From: Rhizobiales bacterium Ga0077537
GTDB taxonomy: Bacteria > Pseudomonadota > Alphaproteobacteria > Rhizobiales > Hyphomicrobiaceae
Direction of reading: 5' to 3'
Assembly (NCBI GenBank): GCA_001464955.1
Contig: LNEM01000037.1
Span: forward strand, 1 to 64,000
Length of the DNA stretch: 64,000 bases
Part shown: one piece after another, positions 35,759 through 43,684 of the stretch
Layout of the letters: each line of letters starts with the position of its first letter
Position numbering within the stretch: position 1 is the stretch's first letter
Notes under the pieces: model-generated
What the model was told of the DNA's origin: nothing
Databases searched by the model: none
Seen by the model: the letters and a program-made list of their open reading frames with translations, nothing else
Program-made: the position numbers and the translations under genes

Positions 35759-36483
35759 CAGGCGCTCTCCCGTTGCGGGGTATCGCTGTCGATCCGGCCA
35801 TCGACAAAGCGGACGATGCGTCGCGCGTATGCTGCGATGTCGCTTTCGTGCGTGACCATGACGACGGTGATGCCCCGATCACGATTGAGCGCGGTTACGA
35901 GATCCATGATCTCGCGACTGGTGCGCGTGTCGAGATTGCCGGTCGGCTCGTCCGCGAGGAGGACGAGGGGGTCCGTCACAATGGCGCGGGCGATGGCGAC
36001 GCGCTGCTGCTGGCCGCCCGACAACGCGGAAGCCGTATGTTGCTCACGTCCTTTCAGTCCGACACTCGCAAGGGCCTGCATGGCGCGGCTGCGCCGCTCC
36101 TCGGGCGGCAGCCCCCGATAGACGAGCGGCAGGTCGACGTTCTCCAGCGCGGTCGTGCGGGGGAGAAGATTGAAGCCCTGAAAGACGAAGCCCAGAAGCT
36201 CGCGTCGCACCATGGCGCGCTGGTTGCGGGTTAGTCCTTCCACAGGAATGCCCTCGAAAAGATACGACCCGGACGTCGGCGTATCGAGGCAGCCGATGAC
36301 GTTCATGGCCGTCGACTTTCCCGAGCCGGACGGCCCCATGATGGCGACGAACTCGCCTTCCCGGATGACCAGATCGACGTCGGCCAAGGCGCGCACGATG
36401 GCTTCGCCCGAGCCATAGGTGCGGCTGACGCGACGAAACTCGATCAGGGGCGGCGCTGCGGTGACGGCGGGCCGAGCATCCAT
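35758..36483 (-). CDS. MacB-type ABC transporter ATP-binding subunit
   Basis: A 241-residue ATPase. Walker A is GPSGSGKST, the Q-loop is in GFVFQGFNLLP, the signature is LSGGQQQRVAIARA and Walker B is LLADEPTGNLD, followed by VTHESDIA. This is the LolD/MacB subfamily. Its gene is 6 bases downstream of the MacA-like adaptor and overlaps the permease by one base. It powers periplasmic export rather than transport across the inner membrane, by family knowledge. Confidence 0.94.
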   Translation of the reverse strand: MDARPAVTAAPPLIEFRRVSRTYGSGEAIVRALADVDLVIREGEFVAIMGPSGSGKSTAMNVIGCLDTPTSGSYLFEGIPVEGLTRNQRAMVRRELLGFVFQGFNLLPRTTALENVDLPLVYRGLPPEERRSRAMQALASVGLKGREQHTASALSGGQQQRVAIARAIVTDPLVLLADEPTGNLDTRTSREIMDLVTALNRDRGITVVMVTHESDIAAYARRIVRFVDGRIDSDTPQRESA

Positions 36484-36489
36484 GGCCGC

Positions 36490-37773
36490 TCAGCTCTTCG
36501 CCGGGACTTGCTGATCGAGGACGACGGTCTGCCCCTCCTTCACGTTGCCGCTCCTGACCTCGGTATTGCGCCCGTCGGTGGCGCCGGTCGCGATCGGAAC
36601 AGGACGCGGCTGACCGGCCTCGAGAACCCATATCCTTCGGTCCGCAGAGGCCGCTGCATTAGGCGTGCTCGCACGCCGCATCGGTGGGCCGGGCATGATG
36701 CGCTGCAAGAAACTGCGCTGATCGGTGCGCGTCACGGGCGGGACGTAGCGGAGAGCGGCATTCGGGACGAGTAACGCGTCGGCGATGTTCTCGACGCGGA
36801 TCTCGGCCGTCGCCGTCATGCCGGGCCGGAGAAGCAGCTCGCTGTTGTCGATCGTGAGAACCGCCTTGTAGGTCACGACGCCCTGGATCGTTTCCGAGGC
36901 GTAGCGCACATCCCGGATCGTCGCCGGAAAGCGACGGTCGGCGAACGCGTCGACGGTGAACGTGGCCGACTGGCCGGGCCGCACCTTGCCGACGTCGGCC
37001 TCGTCGACGTCGACCTGCAGCTCCATCTGGCGCAGATCCTCGGCGATCGAGAAGAGAACCGGAGCCTGAAGCGAGGAGGCGACGGTCTGGCCCGGCTCGG
37101 CACTGCGCTTCAGGACGACGCCGGCGATCGGAGAAATGATCACGGCCTTGGCGCGGTTCGTCTCGCTCAGGCTGAGATCAGCGGCCGCGACCCCCACGTC
37201 GGCCTTGGCGCTCGCGACCGCCGCGACTGCGCGATCGTGGGCTGCCTGGGCCACTTCCAGATCATGGGTCGACGTGAACTGCTTGCCGGCCAGCAGCGAC
37301 TTCCGGATGAGATCGCGCTGTTTCTCGAGAACCGTGGCCTCGGCGTCGGCGACCTTGGCGCGCGCAGCAGCCAGCCGGGCCCGCGAACTGGCGACGGTCG
37401 CGTCGAGCTTGTCGGTATCGAGTTCGGCCAACGTCTGGCCGGCGGTGACCGGCGAGTTGTAGTCGACGTGAACCTTGCGGATGGTGCCGGAGAGCTCGCT
37501 CGACACGTCCACCTTGTTGGTCGGCTGCACGGATCCGGTCGCGGTGACGACGACGACGATCGAGCCTCTCGTCACCTGAGCGGTCACGTACGTGACCTTG
37601 GCGCTGCCGCCCGACAGAAGCCAGTATCCGAACAGGAGGGCAAGCAGCGCCGCCGCGGCAGCGATCCATCGGTCAGCCGGCCGCCGCAGAAAGCCGAACT
37701 CGGCCAGCTTGCCCGCTTTCAGGATTTCGTTGATGTCGGCGCGCGCCGTGCGGCGCTGTGCAGGTTCACTCAT
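36490..37773 (-). CDS. MacA-like periplasmic adaptor (HlyD family)
   Basis: A 427-residue adaptor with an N-terminal cytoplasmic stretch of about 35 residues, a membrane span at 36-53, and the periplasmic part. VVVTATGSVQPTNKVDVSSELSG is the typical MacA beginning of the lipoyl region (shown in part), a coiled coil follows at about residues 110-200, and a barrel and membrane-proximal domain complete it. Without an outer-membrane protein gene it presumably docks to a TolC encoded elsewhere. First gene of the mac-like operon. Confidence 0.9.
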   Translation of the reverse strand: MSEPAQRRTARADINEILKAGKLAEFGFLRRPADRWIAAAAALLALLFGYWLLSGGSAKVTYVTAQVTRGSIVVVVTATGSVQPTNKVDVSSELSGTIRKVHVDYNSPVTAGQTLAELDTDKLDATVASSRARLAAARAKVADAEATVLEKQRDLIRKSLLAGKQFTSTHDLEVAQAAHDRAVAAVASAKADVGVAAADLSLSETNRAKAVIISPIAGVVLKRSAEPGQTVASSLQAPVLFSIAEDLRQMELQVDVDEADVGKVRPGQSATFTVDAFADRRFPATIRDVRYASETIQGVVTYKAVLTIDNSELLLRPGMTATAEIRVENIADALLVPNAALRYVPPVTRTDQRSFLQRIMPGPPMRRASTPNAAASADRRIWVLEAGQPRPVPIATGATDGRNTEVRSGNVKEGQTVVLDQQVPAKS

Positions 37774-37902
37774 GTCTTTTGTCCGCCCGGTCAAACGGCA
37801 CCATCATCGCAAATGGCGGATGGATGCCTTGACCTCGCGCAAGGCGAAGATGCGGAGCGGGCAGTGGACACGACGTCAGGCAGGGGCGCGGAGGGGGCCG
37901 CG

Positions 37903-40404
37903 TCAGCCGTCGCGGCTGACGAAGCTCGCGACGACGCGCTTCCTGTCGCCTTCATCGAACTCGATCGTCAGCTTGTTGCCGTCGACCTCGACGACCGTGC
38001 CCGGGCCGAACTTCTCGTGGCGCACGCGGTCGCCGCGCGCGTAGCCGGCGCTGTCGGCGGTCGACGAGGCGATCAACACGCCGTCGATGGTCGTCGGGCC
38101 GCGCCGGGGGCCGCCGCCCGGGTTCGCCGAGCGGAACTTGACGCCAGAGGGCCCGGTCGAGGGCGACGGCGAGGACGCGAACTGCTGCTTGGCGCGCTGC
38201 CACCCCGGCGTGTCGTAGCTCGAGGAGAAGGCCGCAGGGCCTTCGTCGAAGCGGCTCGCGCCATAAGGGTTCGCCCGGCCGAAGCCCGCATAGGCACCGC
38301 CGAAGGGGCTCTTTGCCTCGCGTACCTCGACGTGGCCTTCCGGCAATTCATCGACGAAGCGCGACGGCGCCGCCGACTGGTAGAGGCCGCGCAGGCGACG
38401 GTTCTGGGCGAACGAGATGTGGGACTCGCGGCGGGCCCGCGTGATGCCGACGTAGGCGAGGCGGCGCTCCTCCTCGAGACCGGCGAGACCCGACTCGTCG
38501 AGGCTGCGCTGGTGCGGGAACAGCCCCTCCTCCCAGCCCGGGAGAAAGACGGTGTCGAACTCGAGCCCCTTCGCCGCGTGCAAGGTCATGATCGAGACGC
38601 GGTCGCCGTCGTCGCCCTGTTCGGCATCGGCGACCAGCGACACGTGCTCGAGGAAGCCGGCGAGCGTGTCGAACTGGTGCATGAAGCGGACGAGCTCTTT
38701 CAGGTTCTCGAGCCGGGACTGGGCCTGCGGGCTCTTGTCGGCCTGCCACATGGCCGTGTAGCCCGACTCGTCGAGGATGATCTCGGCGAGTTCCGTGTGC
38801 GTGACGCTCTCGATCAGGCCGCGCCAGCGCTCGAACGCGCGCAACAGGTCCGCCAGAGAGCGGCGGGCCTTGGCGCCGATGTCCTCGGTCTCGGTCAGCT
38901 CGCGGGCTGCCTGCGTCATCGGGATCTGGCGGGCGCGCGCCAGTTCGTGCACGCGCTTGATGGACGTGTCGCCGAGGCCGCGCTTCGGCACGTTGACGAT
39001 GCGCTCGAACTTGAGGTCGTTGGCCGGGTTGGCGGTGACCTCGAGGTAGGCGATGGCGTCCTTGATCTCCTGGCGCTCGTAGAACCGCGGGCTGCCGATG
39101 ACGCGGTAGGGGAGCCCCATGGTGATGAAGCGATCTTCGAAGGCGCGCATCTGGGCGGAGGCGCGCACCAGGATGGCGACCTGATTGAGCGGCTTCCTCG
39201 CCTTGCGATGGGCCTCGATGGCGTCACCGATGGTGCGGGCTTCCTCCTCGTCGTCCCAGACGCCAGTGACCGACGGACGAATGCCCTTGTCACCGTCGGT
39301 GAAGAGCGTCTTGCCGAGGCGGCTCTTGTTCTGGGCGATCAGGCCGGCTGCGGCGCCGAGAATGTGGCCGGTAGAGCGATAGTTGCGCTCCAGGCGGATG
39401 ACCACCGCGCCCGGGAAGTCCTTCTCGAAGCGCAGGATGTTGTCCACCTCGGCGCCGCGCCAGCCGTAGATCGACTGGTCGTCGTCGCCGACGCAGCAAA
39501 GATTGGGCTGCTGCTGGGCCAGCAGGCGGAGCCAGAGATACTGTGCGACGTTGGTGTCCTGGTACTCGTCGACCAGGATGTAGCGGAAACGGCGGTGATA
39601 GTCGGCGAGCACGTCGGGATGCTCGCGGAAGAGACGAATGCACTCCAGCAGCAAATCACCGAAATCGGCGGCATTCAGCTCCTTCAGGCGGGCCTGATAG
39701 GCGGCGTAGAGCTTGGCGCCGAGGCCGTTGGCGAAGGCGTGGCTCTCGCCTTTCGGCACCTGCGCCGGGATCAGGCCGCGGTTCTTCCAGCTGTCGATCA
39801 GCGACGCCAGCTGGCGCGAGGGCCAGCGGTCCTTGTCGAGGCCCTCGGCTTCGATGACCTGCTTCAGGAGACGGTTCTGGTCGTCCATGTCGAGAATGGT
39901 GAAGCCCGACTTGAGGCCCACCAGCTCGTGATGACGGCGGAGGATCTTGACGCCGATCGAGTGGAACGTACCCAGCCACGGCATCCCTTCGACGGCGCCA
40001 CCGACCAGATGGCCGATCCGCTCCTTCATCTCGCGGGCGGCCTTGTTGGTGAAGGTGACGGCCAGCACCTGCGAGGGAAACGCACGGCCGGTCGCGAGGA
40101 TGTGGGCGATACGGGTGGTCAGAACGCGCGTCTTGCCGGTACCGGCGCCCGCGAGCACGAGAACAGGGCCATCCAGCGTCTCGACTGCGGCGCGCTGCTC
40201 GGGATTGAGGCCTTCGAGGTACGGCGATCGCGGGGCAGCGGCGGCCAGCGCCCGCTCCGAAATCGAGCGGCGCGCGGGCTCGGTCACCGCGGTTGCGGCG
40301 ATGGCGGGCTTGCGCGGCGCCTCGGGCAGGTCGAACGGGATGTCGTCCTCGTCCGGCGGGTCGGATGGATCGCGCGATCCGATATCTCGATTCGTGGCGG
40401 TCAT
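37903..40404 (-). CDS. uvrD: UvrD/PcrA-type ATP-dependent DNA helicase
   Basis: An 833-residue superfamily 1 helicase. Motifs in order: the Q motif GLNPEQRAAVE, Walker A AGAGTGKT (85-92), FTNKAAREMKER, the DEXX-type LVDEYQDTN, QSIYGWRGA, LERNYRSTG, MTLHAAKGLEFD and YVGITRAR. About 65 residues of charged low complexity precede the helicase core, and a C-terminal tail carries the UvrD-type Tudor-like domain (HEKFGPGTVVEVDGNKLTI). It unwinds DNA in excision and mismatch repair. ATG 40404 is favoured over upstream frames. Confidence 0.95.
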   Translation of the reverse strand: MTATNRDIGSRDPSDPPDEDDIPFDLPEAPRKPAIAATAVTEPARRSISERALAAAAPRSPYLEGLNPEQRAAVETLDGPVLVLAGAGTGKTRVLTTRIAHILATGRAFPSQVLAVTFTNKAAREMKERIGHLVGGAVEGMPWLGTFHSIGVKILRRHHELVGLKSGFTILDMDDQNRLLKQVIEAEGLDKDRWPSRQLASLIDSWKNRGLIPAQVPKGESHAFANGLGAKLYAAYQARLKELNAADFGDLLLECIRLFREHPDVLADYHRRFRYILVDEYQDTNVAQYLWLRLLAQQQPNLCCVGDDDQSIYGWRGAEVDNILRFEKDFPGAVVIRLERNYRSTGHILGAAAGLIAQNKSRLGKTLFTDGDKGIRPSVTGVWDDEEEARTIGDAIEAHRKARKPLNQVAILVRASAQMRAFEDRFITMGLPYRVIGSPRFYERQEIKDAIAYLEVTANPANDLKFERIVNVPKRGLGDTSIKRVHELARARQIPMTQAARELTETEDIGAKARRSLADLLRAFERWRGLIESVTHTELAEIILDESGYTAMWQADKSPQAQSRLENLKELVRFMHQFDTLAGFLEHVSLVADAEQGDDGDRVSIMTLHAAKGLEFDTVFLPGWEEGLFPHQRSLDESGLAGLEEERRLAYVGITRARRESHISFAQNRRLRGLYQSAAPSRFVDELPEGHVEVREAKSPFGGAYAGFGRANPYGASRFDEGPAAFSSSYDTPGWQRAKQQFASSPSPSTGPSGVKFRSANPGGGPRRGPTTIDGVLIASSTADSAGYARGDRVRHEKFGPGTVVEVDGNKLTIEFDEGDRKRVVASFVSRDG

Positions 40405-40487
40405 GGGGATCTCTACCACGGCAAAAGCGGCCATATTCGGGTGGTGGCGCGATCCTCCCCAACAGAGCGCGCCACAGCCGGGGCGCG

Positions 40488-40904
40488 TCAGTTCTTCGGA
40501 GCGGCCGGAGCCGGTGCTGCGGGAGCGGGTGCCGGCGCAGCGGGCGCTGCCTGGGGCGGCGGTGTCGTCGCGGCACCGACGCCCTGCTGGGCGCCCGGCT
40601 GCTCTTCGTAATACAGATAGCCTTCCTCGATCGAGACCTTGTCGCCCGCCTCGAGTTCGTATTCGTCCTCTTCGCTGTCGTTGAGGCGGATGACACAGCC
40701 CTTCTCGCAGACGCCCTCGAGCACCTGGCTCGGCTGCAGCACATGCTCCGTCGACTTGGCGCCGTTGTCCTCGACGACGCTCAGCTTGTGGTCGCGGGCA
40801 TCCCGATTGACGATCGTGACAGCTGCCGACCCCACCGATGCGGTGAGCGCCAGAATACAGATTGCTAGAGCCGTCCGGCCCAACCACGGTTTCGCGGAAG
40901 TCAT
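40488..40904 (-). CDS. Small exported protein with Pro/Ala-rich tail
   Basis: A 138-residue protein with a signal peptide (about residues 1-27, TALAICILALTASVGSA), then a folded segment of about 75 residues with two cysteines (CEKGC) and many acids (SEEDEYELEAGD), then a repetitive Pro/Ala tail (APAPAPAAPAPAAP). The family is unknown to me; similar small proteins accompany helicase genes in some Hyphomicrobiales. It lies 83 bases upstream of uvrD on the same strand. The ATG at 40904 begins the signal sequence. Confidence 0.65.
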   Translation of the reverse strand: MTSAKPWLGRTALAICILALTASVGSAAVTIVNRDARDHKLSVVEDNGAKSTEHVLQPSQVLEGVCEKGCVIRLNDSEEDEYELEAGDKVSIEEGYLYYEEQPGAQQGVGAATTPPPQAAPAAPAPAPAAPAPAAPKN

Positions 40905-41046
40905 GCGGCTCGTCTCCGAGTTGTCATGCGGCGGCCATCGCAGACCGCTTCCCTTCATCTGAGCCATTTCTGGCGTCGAGGCAACCGGGCGGTTGACGCG
41001 CCGACGCCGCATGGCGAATCACGGATCGAACGGCGTGGTGCGCCGG

Positions 41047-41352
41047 CTACACCGTCGGCGCGACGACGAAGCCGCGCGTCGTGGCCGGCGGCTCGTCGAG
41101 CACCTTCAGCATCGCGACGTTCGCTCCGCGAGGTCCGCGACGACACGCTGCGATCAGGCTTTCGACGCCCCCGGCGCTGCCGGATGCGAGCACCTCGACG
41201 CCGCCATCGCGGCGGTTGCGGACCCAGCCGTCGAGCCCGAGCGCTACCGCCTCACGCTCGACGAAGGCCCGGAAGCCGACGCCCTGCACGCGGCCTTCGA
41301 TACGCAGGCGCACCGTACGTCGCGGGTCGGCTGGCGCGCCAGGATCGGTCAC
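41047..41352 (-). CDS. acyP: Acylphosphatase
   Basis: A 101-residue enzyme that hydrolyses acyl phosphates. The catalytic arginine is R28 in [11 protein letters not shown] and the asparagine N46 in [14 protein letters not shown]; both are needed and present. Length and fold are normal. The gene is 12 bases downstream of the gamma-glutamyltransferase gene on the same strand, so it may be co-transcribed. Confidence 0.96.
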   Translation of the reverse strand: MTDPGAPADPRRTVRLRIEGRVQGVGFRAFVEREAVALGLDGWVRNRRDGGVEVLASGSAGGVESLIAACRRGPRGANVAMLKVLDEPPATTRGFVVAPTV

Positions 41353-41364
41353 GACGAGGTGTCC

Positions 41365-42951
41365 TCAGTAGCCGATGGCCATGCCGTCCTTGCGGGGGTC
41401 CGACGCGCCGATGAGAATGCCGCGCGCGCGGTCCATGACGACCATCTGGCCGCCGCCCCAGGGATCCTGGCGGACCTGCATGGGGTGGCCCAGCGCGGCG
41501 AGGCCATCGAAGACCGACTTCGGCACCGATTCCTCCGCCCAGCAGACGCCGTTCTCGAAGAACACGCGCGGGCTGTCGAGCGCCTCCTGCGGATCGAGGC
41601 CGTACTCGAGCATGTTCTGCATGACGTAGGCGTGGCCCGCCGGCTGCAGGTTGCCGCCCATGACGCCGAACGAGGCCCAGGGCTGGCCGTCACGCATGGC
41701 GAGGGCTGGGACGAGGGTGTGCATGGGCCGCTTGCCCGGCGCGATGCAGTTCGGGTGCTTCGGGTCGAGGACGAAGCCCTGGCCACGGTTCTGGAGAACG
41801 ATGCCTGTCTTCTTCGTCACGAGGCCCGAGCCGAAGCCCGAATAGATCGAGTTGATGAACGAGACGGCCATGCCGCTCTCGTCGACGACCGTCATGTAGA
41901 TCGTATCGCTGCCGCCGGGACGCGGGATCGGGCCGAGATCGGGCTTGCGGCGCTTCGTATCGATGCGCGAGACGAGTTCGTCGGCGAAGGCGTCCGAAAG
42001 CATGTGGGCGACCGGGACGTCCGCCATCAGCGGATCGGCGACGAAGGTGTCGCGCATGGCGTAGGCGAGGCGCACGGCCTCCATCATCACGTGATAGCGC
42101 TCGACGGAGACGGGGCCGTCGCCGAGCTTGCCGAAGCGCTCCAGCATTTTCAGCATCACGAGGGCGACGACGCCCTGGTTGTTCGGGGGCAACTCGAGCA
42201 GTTCGATGCCCTTGTAGGCGACCGAGATCGGCTCGACGTAGGCGGCGGACTGGGCGGCGAAATCCTCGAGCGTATGCAGGCCGCCCAACGCACGCATCTC
42301 GGCGACGATGTCCTCGGCCACTTCGCCCGTATAGAAGCCCTCACGGCCCTTGTCGGCGATGATGCGCAACGTGCGGGCGAGGGCCGGCGAACGCATGATG
42401 TCGCCCGACTTGGGCACGCGGCCGTCCTTCAGCAGATGCATCGACGCGCCTTCGTTGGCGCGGATCTTCGGCTCGAGCGTCGCCCAGTCGAAGGCGATGC
42501 GGTCCTGCACGGCCCAGCCCCGCTCGGCGTGCTCGATGGCCGGCGCCAGAACATCCGCGAACGACTTGGTGCCGTGATCGCGCAAGAGCGTCGCCCAGCC
42601 GTCGATCGCGCCGGGCACGGTGACGGCGTGGGGCGACTGGGTCTCGATCGTCTTGATGCCGGCCTTGGCGTACCAGTCGGCGGTCGCGGCCTTCGGCGCC
42701 TTGCCGGAGGCGTTGAACGCGATCGGCTTCTGGCCGGGCTTGCCGATGATGGCGAAGCAGTCGCCGCCGATACCGGTCATGGCCGGTTCGACGACGCACA
42801 TGACGGCCGTCGCCGTGATGGCGGCGTCGATGGCGTTGCCGCCCTTCCGCAGCATCTCGATGGCGGCGAGGCTCGCCAGCGGGTGTGACGTCGCGCACAT
42901 GGCGCGGGTGCCGATGACTGGCGACCGGCCGGGGAAATGAAAGCTGCGCAT
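41365..42951 (-). CDS. Gamma-glutamyltransferase family protein
   Basis: A 528-residue Ntn-hydrolase. The self-cleavage and nucleophile threonine is about T350 in GGSDTIYMTVVDESG, and the preceding segment MCATSHPLASLAAIEMLRKGGNAIDAA is the family start. The GSGL pocket (FGSGLVTKKTG) is present. The protein lacks an evident N-terminal signal peptide, unlike E. coli Ggt, so it may be cytoplasmic or belong to the Ggt-like acylase branch that handles cephalosporin or other amides. Start at 42951 is favoured over a longer frame. Confidence 0.88.
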   Translation of the reverse strand: MRSFHFPGRSPVIGTRAMCATSHPLASLAAIEMLRKGGNAIDAAITATAVMCVVEPAMTGIGGDCFAIIGKPGQKPIAFNASGKAPKAATADWYAKAGIKTIETQSPHAVTVPGAIDGWATLLRDHGTKSFADVLAPAIEHAERGWAVQDRIAFDWATLEPKIRANEGASMHLLKDGRVPKSGDIMRSPALARTLRIIADKGREGFYTGEVAEDIVAEMRALGGLHTLEDFAAQSAAYVEPISVAYKGIELLELPPNNQGVVALVMLKMLERFGKLGDGPVSVERYHVMMEAVRLAYAMRDTFVADPLMADVPVAHMLSDAFADELVSRIDTKRRKPDLGPIPRPGGSDTIYMTVVDESGMAVSFINSIYSGFGSGLVTKKTGIVLQNRGQGFVLDPKHPNCIAPGKRPMHTLVPALAMRDGQPWASFGVMGGNLQPAGHAYVMQNMLEYGLDPQEALDSPRVFFENGVCWAEESVPKSVFDGLAALGHPMQVRQDPWGGGQMVVMDRARGILIGASDPRKDGMAIGY

Positions 42952-42996
42952 GCGACGTCTCCAGGGTGTGTCGGCCGCGTGCGCGGCCATGAAGGA

Positions 42997-43617
42997 TCAG
43001 AAGGAACTGGCGTCCGGGAAGTACTGGGGTGCCTCGCGGCGATCATGGAGGCCGTAGTCGCGCGAGACGAGGCAGAGCTGCGCGGCACTCACGTTCGGGC
43101 CAGCGGCGGCGCGACGCAGGATCTCGTAACCGTCCGGGCGGCTTTCGGCCTGGCCGACCCAGGCGTATTCGCGGGCGCGGTAGACGCTCTCGAAGAGTTC
43201 GCCACCCTCGGCCGGCACACACGGTGCGCCATGGCTGCGCACGACGATCGTGAAGCGCTCCGGCTGAAGCAGGGGATCGTTGTAGGCGATGCCTTCCATC
43301 TGCGGGACGACGCCGCCACCCTCGCCACCTTCGGCGATCACGGGGCCGACGCGCAGTCGATAGTCGACGAATACGCTCTCGCGGCCGGAGGTCTGGGCGG
43401 CGTAATGGCATTTGTTGGCGCGCCATCGCACCAGTGCCGCCTCGTCGACCCAGATCTGATGGGAGAGCAGCGTGCCCGGGCGACTTTTGCTCTTGTAGCG
43501 ATCGAGGAAGAGAACGCCGCCGTTTCGCTCGAGCGCGGGCCTGAGCGAGGTGGCAATCTCAAGATAGGCCGCTTCCTGGCCCGCTCGCGGGGTGACTTCG
43601 AAGAACAGGGCGATCAT
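42997..43617 (-). CDS. ABM-domain protein with unassigned C-terminal half
   Basis: A 206-residue protein. Residues 1-95 form an antibiotic biosynthesis monooxygenase-type (ABM) ferredoxin-like domain, beginning MIALFFEVTPRAGQEAAYLEIA with GVLFLDRYKS and LSHQIWVDEAALVRW. The other 110 residues contain HGAPCVPAEGGELFESVYR and a YEILRRAA stretch that I cannot place; it may be a diverged second copy. Start at 43617 is chosen as the first strand of the domain. Located between the GGT-type gene and pccA on the same strand. Confidence 0.75.
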   Translation of the reverse strand: MIALFFEVTPRAGQEAAYLEIATSLRPALERNGGVLFLDRYKSKSRPGTLLSHQIWVDEAALVRWRANKCHYAAQTSGRESVFVDYRLRVGPVIAEGGEGGGVVPQMEGIAYNDPLLQPERFTIVVRSHGAPCVPAEGGELFESVYRAREYAWVGQAESRPDGYEILRRAAAGPNVSAAQLCLVSRDYGLHDRREAPQYFPDASSF

Positions 43618-43684
43618 GCGCGTCGTCCCATGGTGCATCGCCGGACATCAGAGATGCACGGCGCAGCATACGACGGGTCCAGGA

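Noticed and set aside
36490-37794. Upstream start at 37794 for the MacA-like protein
   Set aside because: The extra seven residues add nothing; the ATG at 37773 is adjacent to a better start context.
37237-40611. A 1124-codon open frame on the plus strand
   Set aside because: It lies opposite uvrD and macA, which have clear family motifs. Its protein is rich in Arg, Gly, Asp, Val and His with no motif, as expected of the mirror frame of a GC-rich gene.
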